64,000 nucleotides of DNA from positions 434,001 through 498,000 of the forward strand of contig BROI01000005.1 of NCBI GenBank assembly GCA_027923505.1. The letters are read 5' to 3'. Under the pieces are notes generated by a model. It saw nothing but the letters and a program-made list of their open reading frames with translations, did no database searches and was not told where the DNA came from. The first letter of the stretch is position 1, and each line of letters starts with the position of its first letter. The DNA comes from Mayamaea pseudoterrestris. Taxonomy: Eukaryota > Bacillariophyta > Bacillariophyceae > Sellaphorales > Sellaphoraceae. The position numbers and the translations under genes were made by a program. This document shows, one piece after another, positions 55,971 through 64,000 of this stretch.

Positions 55971-56383
55971 GGTGCTGCAAGTCCTTATACTGGATCCACG
56001 ATTTGTGCAGACGAGTTTGAAAGCAACCGTCACCTCGTTGGCGGCAATGAAAAGTGATATCTTAGCTATGTGTATGTACAATATTGCTACTCAGCACTCT
56101 TTCGTTCCGTCTCACCTCCGGTAATGAGGCCACACAAGTCTTCAGCAAGCCTTAATGATAATCTCTTTAGCTGACGAGAATGATCATCGCTGAGTGTACT
56201 CAATACAGTAGGGGAACTGCCTGCCAAAAAGTCGCCATACCTAATCTTACGAGTAGTGTAGTATGGTTCTACTGGGCACCGTACATGCTTTTATTCATTT
56301 CTCGTACTAAAATATTCGGTAATCGTTTGAAGCTTCCGATTTGAATAGTAGAGTGCATAAATATGGCCCTCGTGTACTCGTGC
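55971..56383. other. Intergenic region
   Basis: 413 bp between the ERCC6L-like start and the EF-hand-like gene's 3' end. No gene or repeat seen. Confidence 0.4.
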
Positions 56384-56807
56384 TCACGGACAAACAAGTC
56401 TCTTGAAGCGAGGAACATCAATCTCGCCCAACTCATTGCCCAACTCTTTGAAAACAAGTTGCATCTCGGCGGCTGTGATTTGATTTATAGCCCCAATATT
56501 GGCAAAGACTCGACGAAGACCCTCCATGTCAATGCGATCGGCTTGTTTGGCTGGGTCCGTGACTGCTGCTTGCATGACCTCTTTCCGGAATCGGCTTGGC
56601 AAGCATTGTCTGTAGCTGTCAGCACAAATAAGTTGTATAATACATACAAGCCATATATATCATTCATCAACGGCCATAAACGTACTGTGTTTCTCGGTAA
56701 TCGGCAAACAATTTTCTCGCTTTCTCGACTGCTGCATCGGCGTCATCTGTTGAAGACATTGGCGAGATTACTACTGCTGCTGACAGTGACGACGTTGACA
56801 TACACAT
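56384..56807 (-). CDS. Small EF-hand-like protein
   Basis: Two exons, 56686-56807 and 56384-56609, joined ACACA|gtacgt ... ctacag|A; 115 aa. The sequence KARKLFADYRETQQCLPSRF, then ADRIDMEGLRRVFANIGAIN and AAEMQLVFKELGNELGEIDV reads as paired helices of a calmodulin-like fold. The canonical calcium loops (D-x-D-x-D-G) are poorly kept, so calcium binding is uncertain. A later ATG at 56759 is an alternative start. It is divergent from the methyltransferase to its right. Confidence 0.6.
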
Positions 56808-57231
56808 GCGATAAAGAACTGGTTGATGAGAAGAATGAGTTAAGGCCAAGCGTCTGGTGACTGTGACGAACAAGGTTGAGGCAAACATCAGGGCGCGCGG
56901 TGTGAAAGATATAATATGAAGTGTCCGACGGCTTCGAGGCGGCAAGGTGCAAGTTGCGCTTTCACCTCTGGCTAGTTCTATACACCGATATGATGTGTCT
57001 TTGCAAATGTCGATCTTGGAATATGCGATATGCTTTTGTCATCATCATGGCGCAGCGTGGTCAATGGATGTCAGGCCTATCTTTCGGAGAAGTGCGTGCG
57101 TCATCAGTGGTTTCGGAACATCGCCAAAAGCGTCCGGTAGTGTGACGCCAAGCGAGCAACTCATCTTTCATCGACAACTTCTTGCTCCTTGCTGGCATCC
57201 TTTCTCGCATTTTACACATGCGCAGAGGACG
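56808..57231. promoter_or_regulatory. Divergent promoter between the EF-hand-like and methyltransferase genes
   Basis: About 420 bp if the plus gene starts at 57232. The plus frame is open farther upstream to an ATG at 57007, so part may be coding. Confidence 0.35.
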
Positions 57232-58266
57232 ATGAGGAAGAATCAACGGGAGAAACATAAGAAATGTCAGCATACTTCTGAAGTAACAAGTAATGATTCG
57301 TCTTCTCCGAACCGCCCACGAAATCTTTTAATAACCGACGCGACGCTGCCGTTCACCTTTTCATTCCAAGGCCGATTCGCGCTGTTCAAATCTATTGTCA
57401 TACACCAAACGGCTGATGATGATACTTGGCCTGGAGGAGCGCTATGGGACCTGGGAGTTCTTTTAGCAGAAGTAGTCGTAGGCTTGTCGGCAAGATGTAA
57501 GCCAGGCAAGGTCACTCTTTCGACGAGTTTGGAAAACAATAAGGTGCGAGATATCCACCGAACGATCGAAATACCAGCTCGAGTGTGGACTGTTAAACTT
57601 TTGAACTTGCTAGAAAATATAGAATCCAGTGGACTTATTCTTGAGCTTGGCGCTGGTGTCGGATTGACTGGGCTCGTCGCGTCGTCGGCATTCGATGCTA
57701 ATTTGACGGTAATCACTGACTTGGGGATTGTCGTAGACAAGGTCACCAAAGCAAATCTTGATCTTAATTCCACTGCCACTGTTGCGACCAAACCGAGGGT
57801 AATTCGTGGTGGCACTGGCCGAGTCCTTGTCACGCCACTATGCTGGGGCAATGCGGATGACGAGGAAAGTGTTGGCAAGATACTCGGCACTGCCAAATTA
57901 TCTTTAAATGTCTCAGCATCAATTCGGAGAAAAGTAAAGGTGTATTCGAAACCAAATCATGACGAGCATAGTCAGACGCTGCACATGCCATCACTTGTGC
58001 TTATTGGTGACGTTGCTTATCAACATCGCCCTGGTGCACCGTCTCATTTCGAAGCTTTGCTTTCAACACTTATCAAGTTCACAGGCCCTCAAACTCTAGT
58101 ATTATTTGGAACACGTCTGCGAATGCCAGCAAGCAATGATTTGCTGAATCTGTTTTTAGAGCATTTTGATGAGGTAGTGCAGCCACCGTTGGAAGCGGAT
58201 GTAATCGACACTTCCTTTGCAGGGTTGAAGCACAATATGACTATTCATTTTCTTCAGCGAAAATAG
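57232..58266 (+). CDS. Lysine-methyltransferase-like protein (Methyltransf_16 / METTL21 family)
   Basis: 344 aa from the ATG at 57232. ATGs at 57067 and 57007 are in frame and could extend it. I prefer 57232 because the extra region reads like non-coding sequence. The family methylates lysines on chaperones, elongation factors or VCP. Seen here are TWPGGALWDLGVLLAE, where the family has a WP-x-G/A-x-x-L box, the SAM motif ILELGAGVGLTGLVAS, VITDLG, and LVLIGDVAYQ at the D-x-x-Y position. Between them lies a long loop with CWGN. The substrate cannot be told. Its 3' end is 16 bp from that of the convergent dimethylargininase gene. Confidence 0.78.
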   Translation: MRKNQREKHKKCQHTSEVTSNDSSSPNRPRNLLITDATLPFTFSFQGRFALFKSIVIHQTADDDTWPGGALWDLGVLLAEVVVGLSARCKPGKVTLSTSLENNKVRDIHRTIEIPARVWTVKLLNLLENIESSGLILELGAGVGLTGLVASSAFDANLTVITDLGIVVDKVTKANLDLNSTATVATKPRVIRGGTGRVLVTPLCWGNADDEESVGKILGTAKLSLNVSASIRRKVKVYSKPNHDEHSQTLHMPSLVLIGDVAYQHRPGAPSHFEALLSTLIKFTGPQTLVLFGTRLRMPASNDLLNLFLEHFDEVVQPPLEADVIDTSFAGLKHNMTIHFLQRK

Positions 58267-58282
58267 CATATTACAATCATTG

Positions 58283-59164
58283 TTACAGAATACTTAATAA
58301 GACGCTGCAACATGTTAAAGCGCCGTCTTTCTTGGCAAGTTCCGATGTATCTAAAAACGTCACGCCAAGGTTTCGCTCTTGTGCAGCCTTCATGATCCGT
58401 TCCCTCGAGATGTGACATGCCGTCTCTTGCGCAAGGATATGTCCATTTACTACAACGGCGTTGCATAGACGTGTATCCGGCAAGCGTATGGTCTGATAGC
58501 CTCGCCGTGCAGCTTGCATGGCGTCCAGGATTAAATCACCAAAAACTCCATCGGGTGCCAATAATGTCGACTCATCCAAATGCGTGACAACAGACTTGAG
58601 ATGCAGCACTTGATTATAAGTATTAGTTTGCTTTTTAAGAGACACTGAAATAATTGGAGTATCAAGCTCCTGGAAAGCGTCTTGTAACAGCATCGCCCCT
58701 TCAAGATTTGTCCGATGCGAAAGGCCAACAAACAAATGGCGCCCAGTGAACATGATATCGCCCCCATCACACATAGCATCACTGGTAGATTCATTCATGT
58801 CAAACATATTACGTATTCCAATTGATTCAAGTGCATCTTTGATTGCATCCCCCTCCCCTTGTCTCGATGGAGCACCTTGCCGCGTCAAACATGCAGTTGA
58901 GCCGATCGCAACAACCGTATCCTCAACAAAAACACTGTCAGGAAATTCTTCCAAAGCAGGCAGCCGAATCAACCGGTCAACATAAGTTTGAAGAGTTTCG
59001 ACGTAACGTTGATGCTGCTGCCGCGCCTTACTGATCGATACAAGTGCCGTCGCCGACGAGTCGAGCACCTCCATCGAAAGTGCATCGACGAATGAGTCTG
59101 GGATATCACGACATACTGCTACATGATAAAGTCTATACTTGGCTTGTCTGTAGTACTGATTCAT
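58283..59164 (-). CDS. Dimethylarginine dimethylaminohydrolase (DDAH)
   Basis: 293 aa from the ATG at 59164; two upstream in-frame ATGs near 59220 would add about 19 residues. It hydrolyses asymmetric dimethylarginine or monomethylarginine to citrulline. The guanidino-modifying fold is clear: HVAVCRDIPDSFVDAL, then RQQHQRYVETLQ, FPDSVFVEDTVVA with the substrate-binding Asp/Glu, ITRPGAPSR-like CLTRQGAPSRQGE, CDGGDIMFTGRHLFVGLS with the conserved Asp, VLHLKSVVTHLDE with the catalytic His, and DGALTCCSVLL with the catalytic Cys at the end. The first half lines up well with human DDAH1 by memory. One exon is sufficient. The source of free methylarginines would be turnover of proteins methylated by PRMTs. 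Confidence 0.92.
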   Translation of the reverse strand: MNQYYRQAKYRLYHVAVCRDIPDSFVDALSMEVLDSSATALVSISKARQQHQRYVETLQTYVDRLIRLPALEEFPDSVFVEDTVVAIGSTACLTRQGAPSRQGEGDAIKDALESIGIRNMFDMNESTSDAMCDGGDIMFTGRHLFVGLSHRTNLEGAMLLQDAFQELDTPIISVSLKKQTNTYNQVLHLKSVVTHLDESTLLAPDGVFGDLILDAMQAARRGYQTIRLPDTRLCNAVVVNGHILAQETACHISRERIMKAAQERNLGVTFLDTSELAKKDGALTCCSVLLSIL

Positions 59165-59463
59165 TCGGCATTCGTGACTTGCACGAAGTGCCTGACAAAG
59201 GGGTCGAGAGCATGGCATCATCCTGCAACATTCTGGCCACTCCGCCGGATTCTTGCGCCGTCGCGAGATTACGATCTCCTGACGTCGCAGCGGTACACGA
59301 GGAGGTTTCGTGCGACGTGCAAAACGTGCAAAGCGCGCCGCGCGAATCGTCGCGACCACAACATCATGAACCCGCCCTGTCAGATTGGCATCTTCGGTAG
59401 TCTTGGTCTTTCATACTAAGATTTGCATTGTTACTTACAAAACAACTAACGTCCTTTCTTGGG

Positions 59464-60996
59464 ATGAACAATTGGTTTTCCGTCAAAGGGCAATCCCATC
59501 GGTCCATCTGGATATTCATTTTCAGCATGTTGCCGCATCGAGTATCTGCATTCACAAGCAATCTACAGAACATGGAGAGGGCCTCGTTACTCAAACGTTA
59601 TGTTAATACGAGACATCACATGCTCCATTCGAATTCGACAATTGCTGCTTCAGCGGACGAAACCGACGACGAGAAGGTCATGGCGCAACGAAAAGCTGCT
59701 GCAAAAGCCAAGAGACAGAAACTCATTGGACTCGCCAAGGCTGTTGATCACGGAAATGGAAAATACTTCAACACTTACCGTCCATACGGAATGGACGGCA
59801 ACTCTTTTCAGGCTTTGAGTGGTTTACCGGATCGAAAAAGACCATTCTTAGTCTTGGGGTTGGAGAGCAGCTGCGATGACACGGGGGCCGCGATTGTTCG
59901 TAGTGATGGAATTATTTTGGGAGAAGCATTAGCGTCACAATCAGAAATACATGAAGCATGGGGTGGAGTGGTTCCTGGCCTAGCTAGAGACGCTCACGTC
60001 GCCATGATTGACGTTGTCATTGAACAGGCACTCGAGCGAGCAAACTTGACGTCTGTGGAAGAAGTAGATGCTATAGGAGTTACTGTTGGTCCTGGCTTGG
60101 AAATATGTTTACGAGTTGGATGTGACACTGCCAAAGCGTTGGCTATAAAATACAACAAACCGTTTGTTGGCGTACACCATTTAGAAGCTCATATATTAAT
60201 GGCTCGGCTGCCTGTCAACAATGACACTGATTCTACCATGGCGATGCACCACATGGCTGTAACTGATGAAACGCATGCATCCATGCGAGCTATGGGGTTT
60301 CCATTCTTGTCGCTGCTGGTATCTGGAGGTCACTGCCAGCTAATGAGATGCGATTCGATCGGGAATTACACAATCCTAGGAGGCACTATCGACGACTCAT
60401 TAGGTGAGGCGTTCGACAAGGTGGCCCGCCTGCTGGGACTGCCTATTGGAGGCGGAGGAGGACCAGCACTTGAAGGTTTGGCACGAGAGGGAGATCCAGC
60501 AGCAATACCCCTTTCCGTCCCATTGCAAGCGCGCAAAGATTACGACTTTAGCTACAGCGGATTAAAGACAAACGTAATGCGAGCTGTCGCAAAACTTGTG
60601 GAGGAGCGCAACGTTGAGTCCGTACATGAGCTGTCACAGAAAGACAAGGCAGATGTAGCAGCTTCATTCCAAAATGTTGCTTTTAAGCACATTGAACAAA
60701 GGCTCAAGCGAGCGATGAGCGTCTTAGAAAATGAAGGTATACGTAAACTGGCAGTCGTTGGAGGAGTGGCCGCGAATACGGAGCTTCGACGGCGTTTAAG
60801 CAAAGTTTGCCAAGAGCGTGAGGAGCCGTGGTCCATGTACGTTCCATCGCCACGATTATGCACCGATCAAGGAGCCATGAGCGCTTGGGCGGCAGTCGAA
60901 AGACTCATGGTAGGCAGTTCCGACGATCCAGCAACGCAGGGAGTGTTTGCACGGTACCCATTCGCAATGCCATTACCTAAAGTAGATGTTGTCTAG
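59464..60996 (+). CDS. Mitochondrial tRNA N6-threonylcarbamoyladenosine synthase subunit (Qri7/OSGEPL1)
   Basis: 510 aa from the ATG at 59464. The ATG at 59527 (MLPHRVSAFTSN) is also plausible, as it gives a cleaner presequence. It adds the threonylcarbamoyl group to A37 of mitochondrial tRNAs that read ANN codons. ASKHA-fold motifs are all there: LGLESSCDDTG, GGVVPGLARDAHV, VGVHHLEAHIL with the HxxxH metal site, LLVSGGHCQLM, TIDDSLGEAFDKVARLLGL, DFSYSGLKT, VVGGVAANTELRRR and LCTDQGAM. The N-terminal ~110 residues hold a basic, acid-poor leader and a Lys-rich helix (AQRKAAAKAKRQK), longer than in bacterial TsaD. A mitochondrial rather than cytosolic (Kae1) assignment follows from the bacterial-type motifs and the leader. 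Confidence 0.93.
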   Translation: MNNWFSVKGQSHRSIWIFIFSMLPHRVSAFTSNLQNMERASLLKRYVNTRHHMLHSNSTIAASADETDDEKVMAQRKAAAKAKRQKLIGLAKAVDHGNGKYFNTYRPYGMDGNSFQALSGLPDRKRPFLVLGLESSCDDTGAAIVRSDGIILGEALASQSEIHEAWGGVVPGLARDAHVAMIDVVIEQALERANLTSVEEVDAIGVTVGPGLEICLRVGCDTAKALAIKYNKPFVGVHHLEAHILMARLPVNNDTDSTMAMHHMAVTDETHASMRAMGFPFLSLLVSGGHCQLMRCDSIGNYTILGGTIDDSLGEAFDKVARLLGLPIGGGGGPALEGLAREGDPAAIPLSVPLQARKDYDFSYSGLKTNVMRAVAKLVEERNVESVHELSQKDKADVAASFQNVAFKHIEQRLKRAMSVLENEGIRKLAVVGGVAANTELRRRLSKVCQEREEPWSMYVPSPRLCTDQGAMSAWAAVERLMVGSSDDPATQGVFARYPFAMPLPKVDVV

Positions 60997-61235
60997 GTCC
61001 CTATTAACGTCTTTTGTTATACTCACAGCTACGGTAGCTATAATATCGTGTCCTTTTCTTCCTGCGATGCTCGCCGCACGTGCATGTCGAGCGGGCCAGG
61101 CCCTTCCCCGCCATTTTTTCCAATGCCATCCTCCGACTTGGGTGCTGTTGCATCACATTCTTGTTGCATGGTTGAAACGCTCTCCTAACGAACACTTTCC
61201 ACGCTTCTAGTCGAAGAAATACAATCACATCTGGA

Positions 61236-61998
61236 ATGACGACGCAGAATAATGAAACGACGATGCTTGGCGACACGGTGGTGAATCGAATCCCACCATC
61301 CTCCGTCAAGGTGACAAAACGAACAACGTTTTCTGGCGGCAAGGTTTGTTCGCCAAACACCAAGCGCAACAAGCACAGTTTTAAAAACGCGCAGCCCATA
61401 GATCTTGAACCTCTGTTCCAGAAGATGGATCCAACTGATCCCAAGTATGCGCATCGCATCTCCCAGCGACGCAAGATGATTGCAAAGGGCAAGAACACGG
61501 CAGGCTACGCCGAGTATATCAAGCAGGTTCCGAAAGATGCTCGTCACCCTCGATCTGAATTGACCCCATCGACGCCGGATGCAACTGCCGACATGTCCAA
61601 TGGTCGGTTCCATGGGCTCGTTCGCGCTTGGTATGTCGATTGGCGCACATTATACATTCTGCTGCCCCGACTGATCAAATTTCTCACTTCTCACTCATGT
61701 ATGTTCTAGGCGTATCAATCTCCACAAGTACGATCCGCCCGATCTCATGAACACTTTGGACGATGAAGAAGCTTCGCAAAAACAGATGATTAAAGCAGCT
61801 ACAGAAACGGCCGGTGGAATGTTGACTCCCCTTCCGATGCAGCGCGAACTCGTACAGGCTGTTGAGAATGGGCTCCTCGTCGACATTGTTCCTAGCGCGA
61901 CTGAAGAATCGTTTGCTTCCAACATGCCGGAGTCTCCAGAGCAAGATCGCTTGGAGATGGACACTGCAAACAGCAGTGACAATGACGATCTACTCTAA
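61236..61998 (+). CDS. Histone stem-loop-binding protein (SLBP)
   Basis: Two exons, 61236-61630 and 61710-61998, joined GCTTG|gtatgt ... ttctag|GCG; 227 aa. SLBP binds the 3' hairpin of replication-dependent histone mRNAs. The RNA-binding domain is nearly whole: HRISQRRKMIAKGKNTAGY, YIKQVPKDAR, then TPSTPDAT (phospho-Thr turn) and WRINLHKYDPP, where animal SLBPs have W-K-V-A-L-H-x-W-D-P-P. The intron splits this Trp codon. The N-terminus is basic and the C-terminus acidic (NSSDNDDLL). The gene is convergent with SNU13. Confidence 0.88.
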
Positions 61999-62214
61999 CG
62001 CAGACGTACAGGCATGTTTGTAATTTGTAACATCTGATTACCAGAGTTCAACGTCTCCTCCCTCACACCTGCAGCAGTAGTGATCACTGAGATTCATCAA
62101 CCCTTTAAAAGGCGTTTGTAAATCAAAACATCTTTGTAAAGCAAATAGAATCCAATCCCCGAAAGAGCCTCCGCTCATTCTCACCGTGCATCCACATTGA
62201 TCCCGTCATCTTAT
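61999..62214. other. Convergent intergenic region
   Basis: 216 bp between the SLBP and SNU13 stops, holding both 3' ends. No other feature. Confidence 0.4.
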
Positions 62215-62658
62215 CTAGATTAGAAGCTGCTCAATCTTCAACTTCATTCCATCAATAGCACTTCTCAGCTGCGAAGCCTCGTTGGTTGTGATTGAGCATG
62301 CAATTACTGGACGAGACACTCCGCAGGCACGTCCGAGAGCTACTTTGCTGTCGTAAACTATCGTTAGAAGGTGCATGGCGCAATGAGTGCCTCAGATCAT
62401 TCCGTATCCAGTAACTTACCTGGGCAAGAACACATACGGCACATTCTTATCTTCACAAAGCAAAGGCAAATGTAAAAGGATTTCAATCGGTTCAGCATCA
62501 GCCGCCATAATAATGAGCTCGCTAATGCCGCGGTTCAGCGTCTTGGTAGCCTCGTTAGCGCCCTTCTTAGTTTGTTTATAGTTGGTCGCCTGCTGGACCA
62601 AGTCCAGCAGAGCAATAGTGAGCTCCGAGTCAGCGAGTGGGTAGGCCTTGTCCGACAT
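62215..62658 (-). CDS. SNU13: U4/U6 snRNP and box C/D snoRNP protein SNU13 (15.5K)
   Basis: Two exons, 62420-62658 and 62215-62347, joined CCCAG|gtaagt ... gacag|C; 123 aa, close to the usual 126-128. It binds kink-turns in U4 snRNA and box C/D snoRNAs. Present are [16 protein letters not shown], the RNA-contact stretch [34 protein letters not shown] and [20 protein letters not shown]. The L7Ae fold is full length. It is divergent from LSM6. Confidence 0.95.
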
Positions 62659-62857
62659 GGTTCAAAGCAGTCGATGGTCAGAGTTGAAAAGAAAAATAGA
62701 GCAAATCAAGCAACGCGACAGCATGCCATGCCGGGCGTCGTCAATAATCTTTTTCGTGGCTCCAAAGGAGGTGCGAGTGACGCACAGACGAGAATGATTC
62801 ATGATTAGGGATGGAGTTTTCCATTCCACCGCGCCGTCGCGCGCCCAAAAATCGACC
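62659..62857. promoter_or_regulatory. Bidirectional promoter of SNU13 and LSM6
   Basis: Only 199 bp separate the two outward-facing ATGs. No TATA box is seen. The short size makes shared control of the two snRNP genes likely. Confidence 0.6.
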
Positions 62858-63343
62858 ATGGCGACCGACGCTCTTGCAGCAGCCGCGTCCGACGCAGTGC
62901 AAGCGACCGTAGTACCGGTAAATAGCTATGATGCATGATTTGATTATAAGTGGTGAACTGTCCTTGCTTATGAAGATAACTTCCTTTTTTGCGTCCAACA
63001 GGATGACACAGCATTCGCTTCCACTGCAGCAGATGCCAGGAAGCGCACTCCTTCCGACTACCTTAAATCAGTTCTTGGTCGACCAGTGAGAGTCAAACTC
63101 AATTCAGGCATTGAATACAGAGGTGTACTTGCTTGTCTTGATGGCTTTCTTAACATTGCGCTCGAACAAACGGAAGAGTTTATTGATGGCCAGCTCAAGG
63201 CCAAGTATGGCGATGCCTTTATTCGAGGAAATAATGGTACCTATCTTGCTGTTGTTTGATTCGTTGCAACTTATTAACCCGTTCTGACTTTATTCTATCC
63301 TTGATCAGTCATGTACATTTCAACGGTAGCGAAGCGCAGATAA
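62858..63343 (+). CDS. LSM6: U6 snRNA-associated Sm-like protein LSm6
   Basis: Three exons, 62858-62917, 63002-63236 and 63309-63343, all GT-AG; 109 aa. LSm6 is part of the LSm2-8 ring on U6 snRNA and LSm1-7 in mRNA decay. The Sm1 motif is GRPVRVKLNSGIEYRGVLAC, then LDGFLNIALEQTEEF, and Sm2 is FIRGNNVMYIST, which spans the second intron. The end is AKRR. An Ala/Asp-rich N-terminal tail of ~35 residues (exon 1 and the start of exon 2) precedes the usual start, longer than in yeast or human. Confidence 0.94.
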
Positions 63344-63454
63344 TCATTGTTGCGGTTGCTGTGCGAAATCGAGATGATCTGCCGATACAAGAATTTACTG
63401 GATAAATTAAAATCATAAATCAGTCATACTATATTCCGCTTAGAAACGATATAT

Positions 63455-64000
<546 letters not shown>

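Overview
This window reads as nuclear DNA of a eukaryote, most likely a stramenopile and probably an oomycete. The genes are dense (about one per 2-3 kb) with short GT-AG introns of roughly 60-260 bp. They include nuclear-encoded mitochondrial proteins, spliceosome parts and a Ty1/Copia element. The oomycete call rests on overall protein style and compactness, not on a marker gene, so it is inference.

Layout. 1-2.8 kb: AT-rich and poor in genes, with one possible MBD-like ORF and a G-run motif. 2.8-16.8 kb: a 2168-residue membrane protein with BPI/TULIP-like ectodomains and a PqiA-like membrane part (minus strand), V-ATPase subunit a, a delta-9 desaturase and an acidic unknown protein. 17-22.1 kb: HSP90 with a first coding exon that holds only the start codon, a small acidic protein cut by a Copia fragment, and a UBX-domain protein. 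22.2-29.7 kb: a block in which recognisable proteins (an FG nucleoporin with a RanBP2 zinc finger, a GH16 glucanase and the 3' end of mitochondrial processing peptidase alpha) change frame many times although their motifs are well kept. This looks more like uncorrected sequence than natural decay. 29.7-41.8 kb: the rest of MPP alpha, a gene-poor stretch, a large anchored protein whose present start codon lies in a Copia LTR, and the Copia element itself. 41.8-64 kb: normal dense genes. These are malic enzyme, an unknown protein, a MidA/NDUFAF7-like methyltransferase, a possible RHL1-like protein, splicing factor SF1/BBP, a mitochondrial CBS-pair protein with a 12-nt exon, a SNF2 ERCC6L-like ATPase, a small EF-hand-like protein, a lysine-methyltransferase-like protein, dimethylargininase, mitochondrial Qri7/OSGEPL1, histone stem-loop binding protein, SNU13, LSM6 and the end of GDP-mannose 4,6-dehydratase.

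How they fit together. Most are unrelated housekeeping genes. The clearest functional grouping is RNA processing: SF1 at 50 kb, then SLBP, SNU13 and LSM6 within 2 kb, where SNU13 and LSM6 are divergent and share a 199-bp promoter. Mitochondrial functions recur (MPP alpha, malic enzyme, MidA-like, CBS protein, Qri7). The most unusual single gene is the TULIP-plus-PqiA fusion, which looks like a one-chain lipid-handling membrane machine. The window was read by eye only. Splice sites were chosen by reading frame and GT-AG signals, and family calls rest on motifs.
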